Assembly: GCA_965365465.1 (NCBI GenBank)
Contig: CBDUBU010000095.1
Location: 1 to 13,500, forward strand
Origin: CBDUBU01 sp965365465
GTDB lineage: Bacteria > Bacteroidota > Rhodothermia > Rhodothermales > DASSAV01
Length of the DNA stretch: 13,500 bases
Direction of reading: 5' to 3'
Below the pieces are notes generated by a model that saw only the letters and a program-made list of their open reading frames with translations, did no database searches and had not been told where the DNA came from. The translations under genes were made by a program, and so were the position numbers. Below are positions 7,644 through 13,500 of the stretch, in pieces. The stretch's first letter is position 1. Every line of letters starts with the position of its first letter.

Positions 7644-8015
7644 ATGCCCTTCGATCCAACCGTCGCTATCGTCTTTGGCAGCATCCTACTGAGCCTCATT
7701 CTGTCCCTCGGATATGCGCTGGTGCATCAGGCGCTCAAGTACAAGACGGCGCAGCAGAAGAATACACAGGGGCTCTCCCGAAGCATGACCGCCGGAGAAC
7801 TGGAAGCCCTCGTGCGCGAGGCTGCCATAGAAGCGGCTCGCCCCCTCGAAAAACGGATGGCGGCGCTGGAAGCAGACATCCGGCAACTGTATGCCGCACT
7901 GGGCGAGGAGGCCGGCAAGGCGCTTTCCGAACAGAGATCGCCTTTGCCTGGGTTAATGCTGGACGATCCCGAAGCAGAAGCTGACTACCCGCCTGTGCGC
8001 AGGCGCGTCCGCTGA
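7644..8015 (+). CDS. Small single-span membrane protein with coiled coil, PspB-like layout
   Basis: The 123-aa product has one N-terminal membrane helix (about residues 8-29, AIVFGSILLSLILSLGYALV), then a basic/polar linker, a Ser/Thr-containing turn (GLSRSMTAGELEAL), and a charged amphipathic helix (about 52-95, including LEKRMAALEADIRQLYAAL) that should form a coiled coil. It ends in an acidic stretch followed by a very basic tail (VRRRVR). The layout of one helix followed by a cytoplasmic coiled coil recalls the envelope-stress protein PspB, but this protein is longer and I do not recognise a specific family. It stands alone: 126 bp after the propeller gene and more than 400 bp before the next gene. 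Function unknown. Confidence 0.7.
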   Translation: MPFDPTVAIVFGSILLSLILSLGYALVHQALKYKTAQQKNTQGLSRSMTAGELEALVREAAIEAARPLEKRMAALEADIRQLYAALGEEAGKALSEQRSPLPGLMLDDPEAEADYPPVRRRVR

Positions 8016-8429
8016 TCCACAATCCGGTTGCGGGTTTGCCCCTCCTTTATCCCGCGTCATGCTGAACGCAGGGGAGCATCTATGCGCAAAGAACGGCAGG
8101 TGCTCACGGCTTCACTTTCTCTACCCTGATTTCAGTTTGCCAGATAGTTTCCGGCTGCTACGGCTGAAAGCTGAAACATGGTTTTTCAGGCTGACTCATC
8201 CAGGTGGGGCAGCCTGTCTGCATTTGTCACGTTGCGCCAAAGGAGCAGGCGCATTTGCGTTAGTAGCGCAACACTCAGATCCCGAAACCGCTTCCTTTAG
8301 GGTCCCAGGTTTCAGATTTTTCACCTTTACCATTGTTGCGCGCCATTGGAGCGCCGTTCCGGCACTCTGAACCTGTCGCCTCTATCAGGCCGCGTGCAGT
8401 TTTTCGATAGCTCCTTTTCAAGATTGCAT
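8016..8429. promoter_or_regulatory. 414-bp gene-free region upstream of the biosynthetic genes
   Basis: No convincing gene lies here. A 103-codon frame (8059-8370) crosses it but its Cys-, His- and Phe-rich translation has no protein-like pattern. The base composition is less GC-rich than the flanks. It contains several inverted repeats: 7-bp CAGGCTG/CAGCCTG arms at 8187-8193 and 8210-8216, CTGAAAC (8171-8177) opposite GTTTCAG (8309-8315), and the nested dyads at 8231-8272. GTTGCGC also recurs at 8335-8341. It most likely holds the promoter and leader of the A-PCP gene, but I cannot point to a -10/-35 pair. Confidence 0.4.
8231..8272. repeat. Nested, mutually exclusive inverted repeats
   Basis: GTTGCGC (8231-8237) pairs perfectly with GCGCAAC (8266-8272) over 7 bp. 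Inside it, TGCGCC (8233-8238) pairs with GGCGCA (8248-8253) around a 9-nt loop, and TTGCG (8255-8259) pairs with CGCAA (8267-8271) around a 7-nt loop. The long stem and the two short stems share bases and cannot coexist. This could be a leader RNA switch or overlapping operator half-sites. The pairing is read directly; the role is speculative. Confidence 0.35.
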
Positions 8430-10286
8430 ATGCAGGCTGGGAATCTGGTTACGCAGGCCATACACCCGCTGATTCGCGCTCACGCGCAGCAACGCACCGA
8501 TGCGGAAGCCCTCGGTGCGCCAGGGCGGACGCCGCTCCGCTACGGCAGCCTCCTTACGCTCATGGAGACTGTAAAGGATCGCCTGAACGCTCTTGGATTG
8601 GGACGCGGCAACCGGATTGCTATCGTGCTGCCGAACGGTCCCGAAATGGCTGCCGCTTTTCTGTCGGTGGCATCCTGCGCTTCCAGCGCTCCCCTGAACC
8701 CGTCCTACCGGGAAACTGAGTTCGAATTCTATCTCCGTGACCTGAATGCAAAAGCGCTGCTGGTGCAGGAAGGCATCGATTCGCCCGCCCTTGGGGTTGC
8801 CCGCAGCCTCGGCATCCCCACCCTGTGGCTGCGCCCGCTCACGGGAGAACCGGCAGGGCTGTTTGAGATAGAAGGAGAGGCCGTTTCGACGCCAGACCGC
8901 CAGGGCTTTGCGGAAGCCGGCGACGAGGCCCTGGTGCTGCATACGTCTGGGACTACCTCCCGGCCCAAGATCGTCCCGCTGACACAGGCCAACCTGTGCG
9001 TTTCGGCGCAGCACATCCGCCAGACCCTCCGGCTGGCGGAATCCGACAGGTGCCTGAACGTGATGCCACTCTTTCATATTCACGGCCTCATGGCAGCGGT
9101 GCTCTCCTCGGTAGCGGCTGGAGCGCAGGTTTCCTGCACCCCTGGTTTTTACGCGCCGCAGTTTTTTGAGTGGATGGATGCCTGCCGCCCCACCTGGTAT
9201 ACGGCGGTGCCGACCATGCACCAGGCGATTCTGGACCGCGCCGGGGAAAACCGTGACGTGATTGCCGCACATCCGCTCCGGTTCGTTCGCTCCTCCTCTG
9301 CGTCGCTGCCGCCGCAGGTGATGGAAGCGCTCGAAAATACATTCAACGCGCCGGTCGTTGAAGCCTACGGCATGACCGAGGCATCTCATCAGATGGCGAG
9401 CAACCCGCTGCCGCCGGGCGAGCGCAAGCCAAAGTCGGTAGGCATGGCAGCCGGGCCGGAGGTTGCCGTCATGGACGAGGCGGGCCGGATGCTGCCGCCG
9501 GGAGAAACCGGCGAGGTCGTCATCCGGGGAGCCAACGTCACGGCGGGCTACGAAAACAACCCGGAGGCCAATCGGGGCGCTTTTACCGGCGATTGGTTTC
9601 ATACGGGCGATCAAGGCTATCTGGATGCCGATGGCTACCTGTTTCTCACCGGACGCCTCAAGGAAATCATCAACCGGGGCGGCGAGAAAATATCACCCCG
9701 CGAGATCGACGAGACGCTGCTGGACCACCCGGCCGTCGGGCAGGCCCTGGCTTTTGCCGTGCCCGATCCCCGACTGGGGGAAAGCCTGGCCGCCGTCGTG
9801 GTGTTGCGCTCCGGGACCACGGTGACGGAGCGGCAACTTCGCGCCTTCGTCGCCGCGCGGCTCGCTCCGTTCAAGACGCCCGACCGCATCGTGTTCATGG
9901 ACGAGATCCCGAAAGGCCCGACGGGCAAGCTCCAGCGCATCGGGCTGGCGGAGCGGCTCGGGGTAACCGCTGCCGAACGAAACCCGGCAGACACGCCCTT
10001 CACGCCGCCCCGCACCGACGTTGAAGAAGGACTGGCGGCCGTATGGGCCTCAGTGCTCGGTGTAGCGCAGGTCGGCATACACGATCATTTCCTGGACCTC
10101 GGCGGCGACTCGATGCTGGCGGCCCGGCTGCTCGCCCGTGTGAACCAGGCGATGGACCTCGACCTGTCGCTGCTCGACTTTTTCGACGCGCCGACCGTTG
10201 CCGAGCAGGCGGCCCTCATTGAAGCCGCCCTCCTGAACGAAATGGCAGAGGAAGCCGGTCAAGGCGCGCCGCCGGAGGCGTTGTAA
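8430..10286 (+). CDS. Stand-alone acyl-adenylating enzyme fused to a carrier domain (A-PCP)
   Basis: This is a 618-aa two-domain biosynthetic protein that should activate a carboxylic acid as its adenylate and load it on its own phosphopantetheine arm. The frame opens at a TTG at 8346, but the first ATG (8430) matches the normal N-terminus of the family. ANL-superfamily motifs: HTSGTTSRPK (171-180, phosphate loop), AYGMTEA (312-318), WFHTGDQGYLD (389-399), GRLKEIINRGGEKISP (408-423) and the catalytic Lys 500 in PKGPTGK. The segment IVLPNGPEMAAAFL...APLNPSYRETEFEFYLRD resembles oxalate-CoA ligase/Pcs60 and Fum10-like acyl-CoA synthetases, not amino-acid A domains. The C-terminal carrier (about 530-605) has FLDLGGDSMLA with Ser 561 as the pantetheine site. 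Next is a lyase gene and then an NRPS that starts with a condensation domain, so this protein probably supplies the first acyl unit in trans. The substrate is unknown. Confidence 0.9.
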   Translation: MQAGNLVTQAIHPLIRAHAQQRTDAEALGAPGRTPLRYGSLLTLMETVKDRLNALGLGRGNRIAIVLPNGPEMAAAFLSVASCASSAPLNPSYRETEFEFYLRDLNAKALLVQEGIDSPALGVARSLGIPTLWLRPLTGEPAGLFEIEGEAVSTPDRQGFAEAGDEALVLHTSGTTSRPKIVPLTQANLCVSAQHIRQTLRLAESDRCLNVMPLFHIHGLMAAVLSSVAAGAQVSCTPGFYAPQFFEWMDACRPTWYTAVPTMHQAILDRAGENRDVIAAHPLRFVRSSSASLPPQVMEALENTFNAPVVEAYGMTEASHQMASNPLPPGERKPKSVGMAAGPEVAVMDEAGRMLPPGETGEVVIRGANVTAGYENNPEANRGAFTGDWFHTGDQGYLDADGYLFLTGRLKEIINRGGEKISPREIDETLLDHPAVGQALAFAVPDPRLGESLAAVVVLRSGTTVTERQLRAFVAARLAPFKTPDRIVFMDEIPKGPTGKLQRIGLAERLGVTAAERNPADTPFTPPRTDVEEGLAAVWASVLGVAQVGIHDHFLDLGGDSMLAARLLARVNQAMDLDLSLLDFFDAPTVAEQAALIEAALLNEMAEEAGQGAPPEAL

Positions 10287-10541
10287 CAGTCGCCCTGAAA
10301 TTAACGACAACCTGATGTTCTCAAAACCAGACTCTGCCTCCCGATGCCTTTCCCCTGAAGCAACACAACGGATGCAGGAGAGACTCCAGGCGCCCAAGTC
10401 GAACAATCCCGGTCCCACGAGACGACTCCGTCTCGCTTTCCTGGATTGCCGCATCGTTTCTAACCGCATCATCCTCGCTTCCTGCGCCCTGTGTCGAATA
10501 AAAGCGAAACAAACGTACCCATCATAAACAGAGAGAACCCT
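10287..10541. other. 255-bp intergenic/leader region within the biosynthetic locus
   Basis: The gap lies between the A-PCP stop and the lyase ATG. Two short open stretches cross it, including an upstream GTG (10491) extension of the lyase frame, but neither has family-like sequence. It contains a strong small hairpin at 10418-10435. The gap is long for genes in one pathway, so the lyase-NRPS pair may have its own promoter or be controlled through this leader. Confidence 0.4.
10418..10435 (+). repeat. Perfect 7-bp hairpin with 4-nt loop
   Basis: CGAGACG-actc-CGTCTCG forms a perfect stem-loop 132 bp after the A-PCP stop codon. It is followed by CTTTCCTGG, which is not a real U-tract, so it is at best a weak intrinsic terminator or attenuator. 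It could instead protect an mRNA 3' end. The hairpin is seen directly; function unknown. Confidence 0.45.
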
Positions 10542-11393
10542 ATGCAAATCGTACAGAACGTGAAACGCCCGCTGCGGCAGGAAATCCGGGAGCGGGACAT
10601 CATGCCGTTCATCGGGGTCTACGATGTCTTTTCTGCGACGGTCGCGGCCCGGCACTACAATGCCTTATTCATCAGCGGCTTCGGATTCGCTGCAAGCTTT
10701 TACGGCCTTCCGGATGTCGGTTTTATCACCTGGACGGATATCACTGCCTTTGTCCAGCGCATCCGAACCGTGCTCCCTGACACCTACCTGCTCGTTGACA
10801 TCGACGACGGCTACTGCGATGTGGAAGTAGCCTCGCATGTGGTCTCTGTTTTGGAGTCGGTCGGAGCCTCCGGAGTCGTGCTGGAAGACCAGCGCCGCCC
10901 TCGTCGCTGCGGCCATTTCGACGGCAAGCTCCTGATGGAAGTGGACGACTACGTCGAGAAACTGGAAAAAGTGCTGGCGACGCGACGCGAACTCTTCGTC
11001 GTGGCCCGCACCGATGCGCGGGAAATGGACGACATCGTTCGGCGTGTGGATGCATATGCCGCGGCGGGCGCTGACGCCATCCTGGTAGACGGGCTGCGTG
11101 ACCTGAGCACCCTGACCGCGCTGAAAGAGCGCGTGGACCAACCGCTCGTGTTCAACCAGATCGCTGGGGGCAAGTCGCCCCTGTGCAGCCTGACCGACCT
11201 GCACGATGCCGGGGCCTCCCTCGTCATCTACAGCACCCCCTGCCTGTTTCCCGTACAGGAAGCTATGGACAAAGCCCTGGCGTCGCTGCGCGAAGAGGGC
11301 GGACGGCTGCCTGCGCTCGTAAGCGGCTCCGTCGGCGTGAAGGACTGCACCGCCCTGTTGGATGAGAACCTCGCCAGAAGAGATCAGAAATGA
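10542..11393 (+). CDS. Isocitrate lyase/PEP mutase superfamily protein, probable C-C bond lyase
   Basis: This is a 283-aa TIM-barrel enzyme from the ATG at 10542; the GTG 51 bp upstream adds residues not typical of the family. The superfamily pattern is clear: MPFIGVYDVFSATVAA and SGFGFAASFYGLPD at the N-terminus, LLVDIDDGYCD (Asp 86 and Asp 88 at the Mg site), LEDQRRPRRCGH (Glu 115, Cys 123) and VARTDAR (154-160). The CGH motif with the catalytic Cys is that of 2-methylisocitrate lyase, isocitrate lyase and 2-alkylmalate/oxaloacetate lyases. The PEP mutase signature (EDK followed by NS) is absent, so phosphonate synthesis is unlikely. Divergent points are DIDDGYCD instead of the usual DADTGYGN, and NQIAGGKSP (205-213) where the family normally has a Glu (N-x-x-E-x-G). 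The stop overlaps the NRPS start by 4 bp (ATGA), implying coupled translation. It likely makes or processes a small acid for the NRPS. Confidence 0.87.
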   Translation: MQIVQNVKRPLRQEIRERDIMPFIGVYDVFSATVAARHYNALFISGFGFAASFYGLPDVGFITWTDITAFVQRIRTVLPDTYLLVDIDDGYCDVEVASHVVSVLESVGASGVVLEDQRRPRRCGHFDGKLLMEVDDYVEKLEKVLATRRELFVVARTDAREMDDIVRRVDAYAAAGADAILVDGLRDLSTLTALKERVDQPLVFNQIAGGKSPLCSLTDLHDAGASLVIYSTPCLFPVQEAMDKALASLREEGGRLPALVSGSVGVKDCTALLDENLARRDQK

Positions 11394-13500
11394 GTCAGTC
11401 CATTCCCGGGATGTCGGAAGAATTGCGCCGGCCCAGCGCGGCGCTGCCGCCGGAAAACGCAGGGCTTGACCGCCTGCAAAGTGTTGCGTCCGGCCCGCTC
11501 TCCTTTGCCCAGCAGCGTCTCTGGTTTCTCGATCAGTTCAACCCGCAAAGTGCGTTTTACAACGTTCCGATGCACTTCCGACTTCGTGGGCGGCTCGACG
11601 AGGCGGCCCTGCAAAAGGCGCTCGACGGCCTCACGGCCCGCCACGAGACCCTGCGCACCCGTTTTGTCGAGCGCCAGGGGCTTCCCGATCAGGTGATCGA
11701 TCCGCCCCGGCCGGTTCCTCTCCGGCGCGTCAGCCTGTGCGGCCTGCCCGCGGAGCGCCGGGAGAGCGCCCTTGATGAGATCGTGCATGAGGAATCCGGA
11801 AGCCCGTTCAAGCTGGACAAAGACCCCATGTTGCGCGTGGCGCTCGTGCAGGTGGACACAGACGACCACGCCCTGCTCATGACGGCGCATCACATCGCTA
11901 TCGACGGCTGGTCGATGCCAATTCTCTTCAGCGAACTGAAGGCGTCCTACGCGGCTGCGCTGGAGGGCAGGCCCCCGGCATTGCCCGATTTGCCCGTTCG
12001 GTATCTGGACTACGCAGTGTGGCAACAGGAAAGGTTGCAAGGTGAAGAGATTGCAGCGCAGATCGATTACTGGCGCAAGAAGCTCACGCCGCTTCCGGAG
12101 CGGATGAAACTTCCGACAAAGCAGCCGCTTCCAGCCGACCGTCGCTTTCGCGGGGCTACTTACGTCTTTGTCCTGCCCGATGCGCCGTCCGCCGCGCTGC
12201 GCGACCTTGCGCGAGCGCAGGGAGCCACGCTTTTCATGGCCGGCCTCGCGGCTTTCAAAGCCCTGCTCTACCAGTACACACGCCAGGAAGACATTGTCGT
12301 GGGCGCTCCCGTAGCCGGACGCAACCGCAGCGAGATCGAGGGCCTGATCGGCTTCTTCGTCAACACGCTCGTGCTGCGCACCCGCATCTCGGAGGGTCTG
12401 AGCTTCCGGAATCTGATCGACCGGGTGCGTGAAACTAGCCTGGAAGCCTTTAACAACCAGGAAGTGCCTTTCGAGAAGCTCGTAGAGGAACTGCGTCCGG
12501 AACGCAAAGCCGGTGAAAACCCGCTCTTTCAGATCCTGTTTTCGATGTACGGCGCAACCGGGAGCGACCTGTCGCTGGCCGGGCTGGCCTGCGAGCCGCT
12601 GCAACCTTCCTTCGACACAGCCAAGTTTGATCTCGCTTTGAGCCTCTCGGTGAAGAGCGGCGAACTTACAGGGCGGATCAAGTACGACACGGACCTTTTT
12701 GAGCAGCAGGTAATCGCGCAAATGGCTGCCTCTTTCGTCCAACTGCTGGCGTCGATGACAGCAGATCCTGACCGGCCGATCGCCGCGTTCTCTGGTCCAT
12801 CGCTCCCGACCGCCGACCGCGAGACAAACGGCAGTTCGCGGCTGGCGCGGCTCCGGCGGTTGCAGGAATTCGCCGGCGGCGAGCCGTCCGCCGGCGGGCA
12901 AGCTTCCCGTCCGGCAGACGCGCCGGCGCTGCTTTCGGCGGCGCAGCAGGGCCTGTGGATGCTGGACCGTATGGAACCCGGCAGTCCCGGCGGCAACCGC
13001 CCGATGGCGCTCCGCTTGACGGGACCGCTCGACAGGGAGGCCCTCTCCCGGAGCCTGGACGAAATCGTGCGGCGGCACGAGCCGCTGCGCATGGTTTTCC
13101 CCGAAGCCGATGGGCGGCCCTACGGGCGTGTGCTGCCGCCGCAGCATGTGCGCATGGAATTGCGCGACCTCCGTTATCTTCCCGGCGAAAACAGGGAAGC
13201 GGAAGCTAGACGCCTTGCCGCTGCTGAGGCAGCGCGGCCCTTCGACCTTGCCTCGGGGCCGCTGTTCCGCGCAGTTCTGCTGCGGCTGGAGGAGGAGCGC
13301 CACCTGCTGTTGCTGCTCATGCACCATATCGTCTTCGACGGCTGGTCGGAGCAGGTGCTCACAGGCGAACTGCGGACGCTTTATGCGGCTTTTCGCGACG
13401 GCCGGCCTTCTCCGATGGAACCCCTGAACTTCCATTATGCCGACTACGCCGCCTGGCAACGTGAGCGGCAGGAAACAGGGCTGAAAAAACACCTCGACTA
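11390..13500 (+). CDS. Nonribosomal peptide synthetase beginning with two tandem condensation domains (3' end beyond window)
   Basis: The frame starts with ATG at 11390, inside the stop of the lyase gene (ATGA overlap), and stays open for 703 codons to the right edge. After a 35-residue leader, a first condensation domain (about 36-470) shows PLSFAQQRLWFLDQF, RHETLRTRF, AHHIAIDGWS (His 168, Asp 172), YLDYAVWQ, VGAPVAGRNRSEIEGLIGFFVNT, QEVPFEKLVEEL and NPLFQILFS, all seven core motifs, closest to the LCL type. A roughly 44-residue Ala/Gly/Arg-rich linker leads straight into a second condensation domain from about 514: LLSAAQQGLWMLDRMEPGSP, RRHEPLRMVF and MHHIVFDGWS (His 646, Asp 650). It is cut off by the window end near its YADYAAWQ motif. 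No adenylation or carrier domain lies between them. Both HHxxxDG motifs are intact. An N-terminal condensation domain implies an upstream acyl donor in trans, for which the nearby A-PCP protein is the obvious candidate. Confidence 0.92.
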   Translation, partial: MSQSIPGMSEELRRPSAALPPENAGLDRLQSVASGPLSFAQQRLWFLDQFNPQSAFYNVPMHFRLRGRLDEAALQKALDGLTARHETLRTRFVERQGLPDQVIDPPRPVPLRRVSLCGLPAERRESALDEIVHEESGSPFKLDKDPMLRVALVQVDTDDHALLMTAHHIAIDGWSMPILFSELKASYAAALEGRPPALPDLPVRYLDYAVWQQERLQGEEIAAQIDYWRKKLTPLPERMKLPTKQPLPADRRFRGATYVFVLPDAPSAALRDLARAQGATLFMAGLAAFKALLYQYTRQEDIVVGAPVAGRNRSEIEGLIGFFVNTLVLRTRISEGLSFRNLIDRVRETSLEAFNNQEVPFEKLVEELRPERKAGENPLFQILFSMYGATGSDLSLAGLACEPLQPSFDTAKFDLALSLSVKSGELTGRIKYDTDLFEQQVIAQMAASFVQLLASMTADPDRPIAAFSGPSLPTADRETNGSSRLARLRRLQEFAGGEPSAGGQASRPADAPALLSAAQQGLWMLDRMEPGSPGGNRPMALRLTGPLDREALSRSLDEIVRRHEPLRMVFPEADGRPYGRVLPPQHVRMELRDLRYLPGENREAEARRLAAAEAARPFDLASGPLFRAVLLRLEEERHLLLLLMHHIVFDGWSEQVLTGELRTLYAAFRDGRPSPMEPLNFHYADYAAWQRERQETGLKKHLD

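Noticed and set aside
8059..8370. 103-codon plus-strand frame in the gap before the A-PCP gene
   Set aside because: Cys-, His- and Phe-rich translation with no domain, no SD, and base composition different from the genes; treated as intergenic.
8418..9614. 398-codon minus-strand frame opposite the A-PCP gene
   Set aside because: It overlaps the conserved adenylation motifs of the plus strand and has an Arg/His/Gly-rich, non-protein-like composition.
10542..11393. Phosphonate biosynthesis (PEP mutase)
   Set aside because: The same superfamily is present, but the EDK...NS signature is missing and the lyase-type EDQ...CGH is present, so a phosphonate pathway is not supported.
11384..13492. 702-codon open frame on the minus strand opposite the NRPS
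   Set aside because: It is a GC-rich antisense shadow. The plus-strand frame has all condensation-domain motifs, while the antisense translation is rich in R, Q, G and P with no recognisable domain.

Overview
The window looks like chromosomal DNA of a GC-rich, Gram-negative bacterium. Signs of this are several lipoprotein signal peptides, a membrane-anchored cytochrome c nitrite reductase, and a general lack of Shine-Dalgarno sequences in front of genes. Weak or absent SD sites, a DUF6624-type lipoprotein and secreted glycoside hydrolases fit a Bacteroidota/Rhodothermota-like organism. That placement is an inference from gene style and no marker gene is present. I see no tRNA, rRNA, CRISPR array or insertion sequence.

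Layout. Positions 1-4143 hold four minus-strand genes, read from right to left: a DUF6624-like lipoprotein, a secreted clan-A glycoside hydrolase, a PhoD-like phosphodiesterase/phosphatase lipoprotein, and the start of a small DUF3784-like membrane protein that runs off the left edge. The first three are closely spaced and probably form an envelope or scavenging operon. A 213-bp divergent intergenic region (4144-4356) separates them from the plus-strand genes.

Positions 4357-6342 encode NrfH and NrfA, the quinol-oxidising tetraheme anchor and the pentaheme catalytic subunit for ammonifying nitrite reduction. The NrfA active-site heme has CXXCH instead of the classical CXXCK. Next come a five-bladed beta-propeller lipoprotein (GH43-like fold, 6402-7517) and a small single-span protein with a coiled coil (7644-8015).

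From about 8430 to the right edge lies the start of a nonribosomal-peptide-type biosynthetic locus, preceded by a 414-bp gene-free region. It contains (1) a stand-alone acyl-adenylating domain fused to a carrier domain (A-PCP), of the oxalate-CoA ligase/Fum10-like kind rather than an amino-acid-type A domain; (2) an isocitrate lyase/PEP mutase superfamily protein that keeps the lyase Cys-Gly-His motif and lacks the PEP mutase signature; and (3) an NRPS overlapping the lyase gene by 4 bp (ATGA), which begins with two back-to-back condensation domains with no A or carrier domain between them and continues past the window. A working model is that the lyase makes or trims a small organic acid, the A-PCP protein activates and carries it, and the NRPS condensation domains join it to an amino acid. 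This is the part of the window most likely to be an undescribed pathway.
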